Part shown: positions 25,023 through 33,700 of the stretch, piece after piece
Layout of the letters: the number at the start of each line of letters is the position of its first letter
Position numbering within the stretch: position 1 is the stretch's first letter
Source: Novosphingobium pokkalii
Lineage (GTDB): Bacteria; Pseudomonadota; Alphaproteobacteria; Sphingomonadales; Sphingomonadaceae
Length of the DNA stretch: 64,000 nt
Assembly (NCBI RefSeq): GCF_014652855.1
Contig: NZ_BMZP01000009.1
Coordinates: 1 to 64,000 of the forward strand
Reading direction: 5' to 3'
Notes under the pieces: model-generated
Databases searched by the model: none
What the model saw: only the letters and a program-made list of their open reading frames with translations
Told to the model about the DNA's origin: nothing
Translations under genes and position numbers: made by a program

Positions 25023-26087
25023 TCAGCTCGCGCGCATGGAGGCATCGGACTCGCGCAGCACCAGCGAGAAATCCACGCGCACGTGGCGGGGGGTGCGCGC
25101 CTTGGCGTCGAACACGCTGTCGACCAGCAGGCGTACCGCTTCGCGGGCCATGTCGGCCACCGGCTGGCGCGCGGTGGTGAGTTCGGGCCAGACGTTGGTG
25201 GCCGAAGCGGTATCGTCGAAGCCGCAGACGGAAAGCTGGCGCGGCACGTCAAGGCCCATGCGGTGCGCGGCGGCGATGGTCGCGGCGGCCATGTCGTCGT
25301 TGCTGGCAAAGATGGCCGAGGGCCGCTCTTCCAGCGCGAGGAGGGCCAGGGCGCAATCCATGCCGGAGCGGAAGGTGAAGTCGCCGGTGGTTTCCAGGCG
25401 CCGGTCGGCATCGATCCCGGCCACATCGAGCGCGCGGCGATAGCCGTTGCGGCGCAGGGCGCTGGCGGTCTGGTTGGGGGCGCCGCCGATGAAGCCGATG
25501 CGCTTGTGTCCCAGCCCGACGAGGCGCGTGGTCAGCGCATAGGCGGCGGCTTCGTCGTCGATGGTCACGGCATGGGCCAGCGGAGACGGCGCGCCCGTGG
25601 CCACTTGGGCCATGGCCATGCCGGCGCGGTTGATGCATTCCAGCAGCAGCACGTCGTCCGAGAGCGGCGGCGGCAGCAGCACGGCATCGACGCGGTGCGA
25701 CAGGAGCTTGGCCGCCAGCGCGTCCCGGCTGGCCTCTTCCTCGAAATGCTCGACCAGCAATTGCGCGCCCATCGCATTGGCCTGCTCGGTGGAGCCGACC
25801 AGGAATTCGCTGAGATAGGCCGCGCTCGGGTTGGAATGGAGCAGGCCGATGCGGCATTGCCGGCCGCCGGCCAGGCTGCGCGCAGCCAGATTGGGCACAT
25901 AGCCGAGTTCGGCGATGGCCTTTTCCACTTTGGCGCGGGTGGTATCGTGCACCTTGGGATCATTGTTGACGACGCGCGACACGGTCATCGGCGACACTTG
26001 CGCCAGGCGCGCAACATCGGCCACCGTCGGCCCGCGCGCTCCCCTGCGCTGCCCCCGCTTCGCGCGACCATTGTCCTGCTCTGTCAT
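25023..26087 (-). CDS. LacI-family transcriptional repressor, probable regulator of the xyloglucan locus
   Basis: A 354-residue sugar-responsive DNA-binding protein. Residues 1-19 are a basic tail. The helix-turn-helix follows (TVADVARLAQVSPMTVSRVV), then the hinge helix PNLAARSLAGG. The periplasmic-binding-protein-like effector domain contains the usual IGFIGG and AIFASNDDMA segments. The start at 26087 is chosen because the frame upstream (to 26141) lacks a ribosome site and homology. It lies in the middle of the locus and is divergent from GH3, with a near-perfect operator 64 bases before its start, so it probably represses itself too. The inducer may be xylose or a xyloglucan fragment; this is inference. 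Confidence 0.9.
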   Translation of the reverse strand: MTEQDNGRAKRGQRRGARGPTVADVARLAQVSPMTVSRVVNNDPKVHDTTRAKVEKAIAELGYVPNLAARSLAGGRQCRIGLLHSNPSAAYLSEFLVGSTEQANAMGAQLLVEHFEEEASRDALAAKLLSHRVDAVLLPPPLSDDVLLLECINRAGMAMAQVATGAPSPLAHAVTIDDEAAAYALTTRLVGLGHKRIGFIGGAPNQTASALRRNGYRRALDVAGIDADRRLETTGDFTFRSGMDCALALLALEERPSAIFASNDDMAAATIAAAHRMGLDVPRQLSVCGFDDTASATNVWPELTTARQPVADMAREAVRLLVDSVFDAKARTPRHVRVDFSLVLRESDASMRAS

Positions 26088-26150
26088 CCCAGCGGTCCTA
26101 CGCTTGGCAAAACTGCCATGCAAGCAAAACAAGGGTTGCACAGCGGTTGT

Positions 26151-26164
26151 TGGTAGCGCTACCT
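26151..26164. promoter_or_regulatory. LacI-type operator between lacI-like gene and GH3
   Basis: TGGTAGCGCTACCT is a palindrome except for its last base. It lies between the divergent repressor gene (start 26087) and GH3 gene (start about 26210), suited to control both. Confidence 0.87.
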
Positions 26165-26209
26165 AACGGAAAATATCGGCCAGGACGCGCGCCGTCCAAT
26201 CAAGATCGG

Positions 26210-28660
26210 ATGAGGATGACCCGCAAGACCAAACTCTTCGTCGCCAGCCTGCTGGCCTGCGCCATCGGCACCAGCCCCGCGCAGGCGCAAGTGGCGCATC
26301 CCGCGCAGTGGCCCGCCGTCACCAGCGGGCTGCGCCCCGATCCGGCGGTGGAACAGCAGATCACCGCCATGCTCGCGCGCATGAGCCTGGAGGAAAAGAT
26401 CGGCCAGATGATCCAGGCCGATCTCTCCACTATCCGCCCCGAAGACCTGCGCCGCTATCCGCTCGGCAGCATCCTGGCCGGTGGCAGCACGCCGCCGCTC
26501 GATGCGCCCGATCGTTCGCCGATCGGGCCGTGGGTCGGCACCGCCCGCGCGTTTCGCGCCGTCGCCATGGAAGCGCGCCCCGGTCATGTGCCGATCCCTT
26601 TGATCTTCGGCATCGACGCGGTGCATGGCAACAACAACGTGGTTGGGGCCACGCTTTTCCCGCACAACATAGCGCTGGGCGCGGCGCACGATCCCGATCT
26701 CGTCCGCCGCATCGGCCAGGCCACCGCGCAGGAAACCGCCGCAGCCGATATCGACTGGGCGTTCGGCCCCACGCTCGCCGTGCCGCAGAACGATCGCTGG
26801 GGCCGCACCTATGAAGGCTATTCCGAACGGCCGGAGATCGTGCGCGCCTATGCCGGGGCCATGGTGGAAGGCCTGCAAGGCGCACCGGGCGCCGACAACC
26901 GCATCCAGACCGGGCACGTCGCGGCCAGCGTCAAGCATTTCCTGGGCGATGGCGGCACCAGCGACGGCATCGACCAGGGCAACACGCAAGTGCCGGAAAG
27001 CGAACTGATCGCGATCCACAACGCGGGCTATCCCAATGCCATCCGCGCCGGGGCGATGACCGTGATGGCCTCGTTCAACAGTTGGAACGGGCAGAAGATG
27101 CACGGCAACCGCAGCCTGCTGACCGATGTGCTGAAACAGCGCATGGGCTTTACCGGCTTTGTCGTGGGCGATTGGAACGGCCACGCGCAAGTGCCCGGCT
27201 GCGCCAAGGACGATTGCCCGGCCAGCTTCAACGCCGGGCTGGACATGGCCATGGCGCCCGACGGCTGGAAAGGCCTGTTCGACAACACGGTGCGCGAGGT
27301 GCGCGCCGGCCAGATCCCGATGGCGCGGGTTGACGATGCCGTGCGCCGCATCCTGCGCGTGAAATTCCGCCTTGGCCTGTTCGATCCCGCCCGCCCGCTG
27401 GCCGACGACGCGCGCGTGATGGGCTCGCCCGAACACCGCGCCATTGCGCGCGAAGCGGTGCGCAAATCGCTGGTGCTGCTCAAGAACGATGGCGTGCTGC
27501 CGCTGCGCGCCAAGGCCCGCGTGCTGGTGGCGGGGCCAGCGGCCGACGATATCGGCCTGCAATCGGGCGGCTGGACGCTGAGCTGGCAGGGCGAAGGCAA
27601 TACCAACGCCGATTTTCCCCATGCGCAGTCCATCTATGCCGGGCTGGCCGAAGCGGTGCAGGCCGCCGGCGGCACCGCCACGCTGAGCCCGGACGGACGC
27701 TTCACGCAAAAGCCCGACGTGGCCGTGGTGGTGTTTGGCGAGACGCCCTATGCCGAAGGCGTGGGCGATGTGAAGACGCTGGAATTCCAGTCGGGCGACA
27801 AGCAGGCGCTGGCCCTGCTAAAGCGCCTGCGCGCGGCGGGCATCCCCACCGTTTCGGTGTTCCTGTCGGGACGGCCGCTGTGGGTGAACCCGGAACTCAA
27901 CCAGTCCGACGCCTTTGTCGCGGCGTGGCTACCGGGCAGCGAGGGCGGCGGCGTGGCCGATGTGCTGGTCGGCACCGCCGATGGCAAGCCGCGCACCGAT
28001 TTCCACGGCACGCTGTCGTTTTCCTGGCCCAAGACTGCTGGGCAATTCACGCTCAACCAGGGCAAGCCCGGCTACGATCCGCTGTTCCCGCTCGGCTATG
28101 GGCTGACTTATGCCAAGGGCGGCCGTGTCGGCCGACTGGACGAAGCGCCCGGGCTCGATGCCGGGGCGGCCAATACCACGCTGTTCCTGAGCCGCGCGGC
28201 GGCACCGGCCCCGTTCCGGCTCAGCCTGGCGCCGGGCATCGCCGCCAGCAAGGTGGATAGCGCCACCATCCAGGAAGGCGCGCTGCGTCTGGCCTGGGCA
28301 CCGGGCCAAGGCGGCGCCGCGCGCGTCACCGGCGCCCCGCTCAACTGGATGCGCGAAGTCAACGCGCAGATGGTGATGCAGGTGACCTATCGCGTGGACC
28401 AGGCGCCGCAGGGGCCAGTGGCGCTGGAACTGGGCGCGCAGGGCAAGACCGCCAGCGTGCCGCTCAACGGCGTGATCGCACCCGCTGACGGACAATGGCA
28501 CACGCTGCGCGTGCCATTGTCGTGCTTTGCCGCGCGCGGGCTTCAGGTGGACAAGATCGACCAGGTGTTCGGCCTTGCCGCGCACGGCGGCTTTGCCATT
28601 GCCCTGGCCGAAGCGCGGCTGTCGGGCGATCCGAGCGGCCAGGTCTGCCCTAAGGACTGA
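26210..28660 (+). CDS. GH3 beta-glucosidase with C-terminal ExoP-type domain
   Basis: Cleaves terminal beta-glucose from oligosaccharides, the last step of backbone breakdown, in the periplasm. It has about 816 residues with a signal peptide ending at AQAQ (residue 27). The catalytic barrel includes the KHFLGDGGT motif and the nucleophile Asp321 in VVGDWNGH. The alpha/beta sandwich domain follows from about residue 410. The last ~160 residues resemble the C-terminal galactose-binding-like domain of marine ExoP glucosidases. The start may be the ATG at 26210 or 26216; neither has a clear ribosome site. It converges on the acetylesterase gene with 11 bases between stops. Confidence 0.9.
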   Translation: MRMTRKTKLFVASLLACAIGTSPAQAQVAHPAQWPAVTSGLRPDPAVEQQITAMLARMSLEEKIGQMIQADLSTIRPEDLRRYPLGSILAGGSTPPLDAPDRSPIGPWVGTARAFRAVAMEARPGHVPIPLIFGIDAVHGNNNVVGATLFPHNIALGAAHDPDLVRRIGQATAQETAAADIDWAFGPTLAVPQNDRWGRTYEGYSERPEIVRAYAGAMVEGLQGAPGADNRIQTGHVAASVKHFLGDGGTSDGIDQGNTQVPESELIAIHNAGYPNAIRAGAMTVMASFNSWNGQKMHGNRSLLTDVLKQRMGFTGFVVGDWNGHAQVPGCAKDDCPASFNAGLDMAMAPDGWKGLFDNTVREVRAGQIPMARVDDAVRRILRVKFRLGLFDPARPLADDARVMGSPEHRAIAREAVRKSLVLLKNDGVLPLRAKARVLVAGPAADDIGLQSGGWTLSWQGEGNTNADFPHAQSIYAGLAEAVQAAGGTATLSPDGRFTQKPDVAVVVFGETPYAEGVGDVKTLEFQSGDKQALALLKRLRAAGIPTVSVFLSGRPLWVNPELNQSDAFVAAWLPGSEGGGVADVLVGTADGKPRTDFHGTLSFSWPKTAGQFTLNQGKPGYDPLFPLGYGLTYAKGGRVGRLDEAPGLDAGAANTTLFLSRAAAPAPFRLSLAPGIAASKVDSATIQEGALRLAWAPGQGGAARVTGAPLNWMREVNAQMVMQVTYRVDQAPQGPVALELGAQGKTASVPLNGVIAPADGQWHTLRVPLSCFAARGLQVDKIDQVFGLAAHGGFAIALAEARLSGDPSGQVCPKD

Positions 28661-28671
28661 GTCCTTTCACC

Positions 28672-30558
28672 TCACGGCAGGGGCATGGCAAAGGGGCTGA
28701 GCGGGCTGGCATCTGCATCGAACAGGTTGGGCACCGGGCTGTCTGCCCAGAGATAGCGCACCGTGGCGTCTCCGGCCTGCACCGGGAGGACCACGGTGTC
28801 GGCGCCGTCCAGACGCGCCGAGGCATAGCGGCAATGCTGGCCTGCGTCGCACAGCTCGAAGCCGATCGGCACGGCATCGCCGATCACCTGCAACGGGCGG
28901 TTGAAGCGCAGGCGCACCTGGCCTTCGCTGCGCTGCGCCACGGGCAAGGCGGCCACCGGCTTGCCTGCTAGCGCCAGCGCCAGGCGATGGCCAACCGGCT
29001 TCTTGCGGGTAGGATGAATATCGTCCGGGTCGCCCGCATCGATCGTCACGGCGAGGCCTGTCTGCGGATCGGCGGCGGCAACATCGCGCTGCGCCTCGCG
29101 GATTTTCGGCCAGAACGCATCGACCGGCCCTGGCGCCATCGCGCCATAGCCGGCGATCTGCACGATGCCGAACGGCCGCGTGGCAAAGCGCGCGCGCCAA
29201 TCGGCGATCAGGGCGCGCAGCAGGCCGCGATAGCCCACTGCATCACCCGCGTTGGATTCCCCCTGGTACCAGGCCACACCGGCCAGCGGGATATCGCCCA
29301 GCGGCGCGATCATGCCGTTGTACAGCGTGGTCAAGCCGCTCGCCGCGATCCACGGCGGCATCGGGATCTTGCCCGCCGTGCCCAGCCGCGCGCCCTGCAC
29401 CACGCGCCATTGCGGCAAGGAAACTTCGCCCTGCGCCAGTTCCAGCGCGGGCGGCTTGTCACCATGCAGCCCGCCACCGCCACCAGTATCGAGAACATGG
29501 ACGGTGATGGTGTTCACGCCCGCGTGCAGGCTGCCTGCCGGCAGCGCATAGTGCCGCTGCGTGTTCCAGCCGACCGAAGCGCCCACGGTCCGGCCGTTGA
29601 CCAAGGTCTGGTCGATATCGTCGGCCACGCCCAGGCGCAGCGCACGGGCGGCCTTGGCTTGCGCCGCGCTCAGTTGCACGGTGGCGGTATAGGTCGCCGT
29701 GCCATCGAACTGGGCATAGGCCGGATCGCCCCACTGTTCCCACAGCTTGCTCACGTCGGCCGGGCGCCCCGGCCCCTTGCCTGCGGTGCGCGCGAAATAG
29801 GCGGCGACCTTGCCGGTCCAGGCCTGTTCGGCCGCGCCCGGATCGCGCGCGCGCAGGGCCAGCAGTTGCAGGCCCTCTTCGTTGCCGCCGGCCTGGCGCA
29901 GCGCCGCCGGTGACATCCAGTCCTCGATGATCGACCCGCCCCATGACGCCGCGATCAGCCCCACCGGCACGTGCCGCGTGGCCTGGATATCCGCCCCCAT
30001 GAAATAGCAGACCGCCGAAAAATCGGGCGTGCTGGCTGGCCCGGCGGGCGCCCACGCGACGGGCGCGCCAAACTGCCCCTGCGGCGTCAGGCTGCTTTGC
30101 CGGGGCACGTTGAACAGGCGAATGTCCGGGTTGGCGCTGCCAGCAATGGTCGCATCGGCATTCGTCGCATGGCGCAGCGTGAATTCCATGTTGGACTGGC
30201 CCGAGCACAGGAACACGTCGCCAAAGGCCAGGTTGCCAAGCTGCGCCTGCTGGCCGGTGGACGTGGCAAAATGCAGGGCATGGCCCGGCCCGGCAGCTTG
30301 CGGTGGTAGCGCGATCTGCCAGGTGCCGTCAGCCGCGACTGTGGCATCAAGCGTCGCGCCGTCATCCAGCCGCGCGTGAACCACGCTGCCCGGCTCGCCG
30401 GTGCCGCGCAGGGGCACTGCCACGCCCCGTTGCAGCACGGCGTTGTCGGTCAGCACCGGGGCCAGGGCAAAGGGCGCTGCCTGTGCCGCCAGCGGAACCG
30501 CGCCAAGCGCAACGGCACTCGCCAGCGCCGCGCGCGCGGAAATGGGAACAAGGACCAT
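28672..30558 (-). CDS. Xyloglucan-type carbohydrate acetylesterase (SASA/SGNH family)
   Basis: Removes O-acetyl groups from sugars, here probably acetylated galactose of xyloglucan. The 628-residue protein has a signal peptide (to about residue 28). It then has a beta-sandwich region, the SGNH block I CSGQSNMEF (Ser122), the block with WYQGESN, and the DPDDIHPTRK block with the catalytic Asp and His. A sandwich-like segment (SKLWEQWGDPAYAQ to HVLDTGGGG) is inserted within the SGNH domain, as described for the xyloglucan acetylesterase of Xanthomonas. It is divergent from the GH74-GH39 gene and shares an operator with it. 'Sialate esterase' is the generic family label; no sialic acid genes are near. 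Confidence 0.87.
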   Translation of the reverse strand: MVLVPISARAALASAVALGAVPLAAQAAPFALAPVLTDNAVLQRGVAVPLRGTGEPGSVVHARLDDGATLDATVAADGTWQIALPPQAAGPGHALHFATSTGQQAQLGNLAFGDVFLCSGQSNMEFTLRHATNADATIAGSANPDIRLFNVPRQSSLTPQGQFGAPVAWAPAGPASTPDFSAVCYFMGADIQATRHVPVGLIAASWGGSIIEDWMSPAALRQAGGNEEGLQLLALRARDPGAAEQAWTGKVAAYFARTAGKGPGRPADVSKLWEQWGDPAYAQFDGTATYTATVQLSAAQAKAARALRLGVADDIDQTLVNGRTVGASVGWNTQRHYALPAGSLHAGVNTITVHVLDTGGGGGLHGDKPPALELAQGEVSLPQWRVVQGARLGTAGKIPMPPWIAASGLTTLYNGMIAPLGDIPLAGVAWYQGESNAGDAVGYRGLLRALIADWRARFATRPFGIVQIAGYGAMAPGPVDAFWPKIREAQRDVAAADPQTGLAVTIDAGDPDDIHPTRKKPVGHRLALALAGKPVAALPVAQRSEGQVRLRFNRPLQVIGDAVPIGFELCDAGQHCRYASARLDGADTVVLPVQAGDATVRYLWADSPVPNLFDADASPLSPFAMPLP

Positions 30559-30631
30559 GGCGGTTTCGGGCTCCTCTCAGTCACGCCCCGCACCACATCG
30601 ATGGCGCGCGGGCAATTGTTTCTCGGAGTAT

Positions 30632-30645
30632 TGTTAGCGCTATCT
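30632..30645. promoter_or_regulatory. LacI-type operator between esterase and GH74-GH39 genes
   Basis: TGTTAGCGCTATCT keeps the TAGCGCTA core and most of the flanks. It lies in the 190-base divergent region, next to a plausible plus-strand promoter (TTGACG, 17 bases, TATGTC at 30646-30674). Confidence 0.8.
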
Positions 30646-30748
30646 TGACGGCATTTCGAGCGCAATTTATGTCTTGCCGCAAGGAAACGAAAACAAGCCG
30701 CGCATCGTGCCCGCCCTGCGGACCGGCCGGCCAGGGAAGGAGCTTGCG

Positions 30749-33700
30749 ATGCCCGGAATCCATATCCGCACGACCAGTTGGCGCACGATGGCCTCGGCCC
30801 TGACGCTGGCCGCAACGCTGCCCCTGGCCCTGCCCGCCAAGGCGCAGGCACCGGCTCCCGCAGCGGCCCCTGCCCCCGCCACCCCGCTCGCCAGCGGCCC
30901 CTATCACTGGCAGACCGTGCCATTCGGCGCGGGCGGGTTCGTCGACGGGTTCCTCTATCACCCACGCACGCCGGGCATTCTCTATGCCCGCACCGACATC
31001 GGCGGCATGTATCGCTACGATTTCGAAGCGCGGCGCTGGATTCCCCTGCTCGATCACCTGGGCAAGGACGATGGCGACCTGATGGGCATCCTCAGCTTCG
31101 CGGTCGATCCCAATGCCCCGGATCGCGTCTATGCCGCCACCGGGCTCTACCTGTCGCAATGGAGCCGCAAGGGCGCCATCCTGCGCTCCGACGATCGCGG
31201 GCGCACCTGGCAGAAGACCGAACTGCCGATCGGCGTGGGCGGCAATTCCGATGGGCGTGGCTCGGGCGAGCGCCTGGCCGTCGATCCGCGCAACGGCGAT
31301 GTGCTCTATTTCGGCTCCAACCGCGATGGCTTGTGGAAAAGCACCGATCGCGGCCGCAGCTTTGCCCGCACCGGCGCGGGCATCACCGGCTTCAGCCTGG
31401 TCGCCGCCGATCCGGCCGTGGCAAACCAGGTCTGGGCGGGATCGACCGACGGCTCGGGCGCGCTGGTGGTCAGCCATGATGGCGGCGCCAGCTTTGCGCC
31501 CGTGCCGGGCCTGCCGGCGATGGTCCCGCAACACATGGTGTTCGGGCCCGATGGCAGTGCCTATGTCACGTTCGCCGGCGGTGACCAGGCCAGCGGCCTC
31601 AACCCGTCCAACGTCAAGACCGGCGCGGTGTGGAAGCGCGATGGCAAGGATGGCCACTGGCACGAGATCACGCCCAAGCCCCCGGCGCCCGGCCTCCTGG
31701 GCGGCTTTTCCGGCATCGACCTGTCGAGCGACGGCACGCTGGCGGTCTCGACGATCGACCGCTGGGCACCGGGGGATGACATCTATCTGTCGCGCGATGG
31801 CGGCGCGCACTGGAGCGCGCTGTCCACGCGGGCGCGTCACAGCCCCAAGGGCTATCCCTGGCTGGTCGATTACCTGAAGGGCGAGGACCGGATGGGCCAC
31901 TGGGTGGCCGATCTCAAGTTCAACCCGTTCAAGCCGGACGAAATGATCTATGGCACCGGCTATGGCCTGTGGATCAGCCGCAACCTGGCCAGTGCCAAGG
32001 CCGACCAGCCGGTGGATTTCGATTTCACCGTGGCCAACCTGGAAGAAGCGGCCACGCTGCAAATGGTGTCGCCCACCGGCGGCGCAACGCTGCTGGCGGC
32101 CTTTGGCGACGTGGCCGGCGCGGGCTGGGACGATCTCGCCCGCACGCCGCCGCGCAAGTCGCTGTTCACTCCGGCCAACGAGACCAATTTCAGCATCGAC
32201 TATGCCGGTGCCAATCCCGGCCATCTGGTGCGCCTGGCCGATCGCGCGCCCACCCATGGCTATACCTCGACCGACGGCGGCCTGACCTGGACGCCGTTCG
32301 AGCGATCGGCCTGGCGCCAGCCCGCCGCCGGGGAGAGCTGGCGCGGGCCGGGCGTGGCGGCGATTTCCGCCAAGGGCACCACGCTGGTCTGGGCGCCGGA
32401 AAAGGACGGCCTCTATGTGTCCACCGACATGGGCCGCAACTGGAAGCCATCAACCGGCATCGTCGCGCGCAGCGACGCATCGTACCTTCCCGTGGCCGAC
32501 AAGACCGGCGACGGGCTGTTCTATGTCTATGACAAGGCCAGTTCCAGCGTGCTGGCGAGCGGCGATGGCGGCGCCAGCTTCAAGCCGCTGATCGAAGGCC
32601 TGCCCAAGGTGGAAAGCTGGCAACAGGCCAGCTTGGCAGTGGTGCCCGGCCGCCTGCGCGACTTGTGGCTGGCCATGCCGATGGGGCTGTTCCACTCGCC
32701 CGACAGCAAGACCAAGGTCACGCAGGTGCGCAAGGTAACCGAAGCCTGGCTCGTCAGCTTTGGCGCGCCCGTGGTCAAGGATGGCTATCCCGCGGTGTTC
32801 CTGTGGGGCAAGGTCGAAGGCCAGGAAGGCTTGTGGCGATCCGATGATGCCGGCGCCAACTGGGTGCGGATCAACAGCCCGGACCAGCAGTTTGGCACGC
32901 TGCGCGCCATTGCCGGCGACATGCTCGATCCCGGCACGCTCTATCTGGCGCCGCATGGGCGCGGCGTGATGGTCGGCATGCCGGCGAACAAGCCCCTGCC
33001 CCAGCCGCTTGCAGCCGCAGCAGCACCCGTCGGCCCCGCGCCAACCCGCCAGATCGCCATCGACGTGGCGCGCGATGGCGGGCCGGTCGATCGTTTCTTC
33101 GACCTCTCGATCGGCTCGGACTATCCCGGCACGCTGCGCCGGCCCGAGAACATGGCGCAGCTCAAGATCGCCAGCGAGGAACTCGGCTTTCGCACCATCC
33201 GCTTTCACGACATCTTTCACGATGCCCTGGGCACGGTGAAGCGCGTCAACGGCAAGATCGTCTACGACTGGACCGCGATCGATGCGCTCTATGACGATCT
33301 CAAGGCGCGCCACTTGCGCCCGTTTGTCGAGCTGGGCTTCACGCCCGACGCGCTCAAGACGTCGGACCAGACGATCTTTTACTGGAAAGGCAATACCTCG
33401 CACCCGCAGCCCGGCCCGTGGCGCGACCTGATCGATGCCTTCGTGCGCCACATGATCGCGCGCTATGGCAAGGACGACGTGCGCCAATGGTTCTTCGAAG
33501 TGTGGAACGAGCCCAATCTGGCCGGTTTCTGGGAAAAGGCCGACCAGCAGGCCTATTTCGATCTCTATCTGCTCACCGCGCAGACGATCAAGGCGATCGA
33601 TCCCGCGCTCAAGGTGGGCGGCCCCTCCACCGCCGGGGCAGCCTGGGTGCCCGAACTGCTCGCCTTCGTGAAGCAGAAGGGCAGCACGATCGATTTCGTC

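Noticed and set aside
28672..30558. Sialic acid metabolism, from the generic 'sialate O-acetylesterase' family name
   Set aside because: No sialidase, sialic acid lyase or transporter is present, and the neighbours are xyloglucan enzymes.
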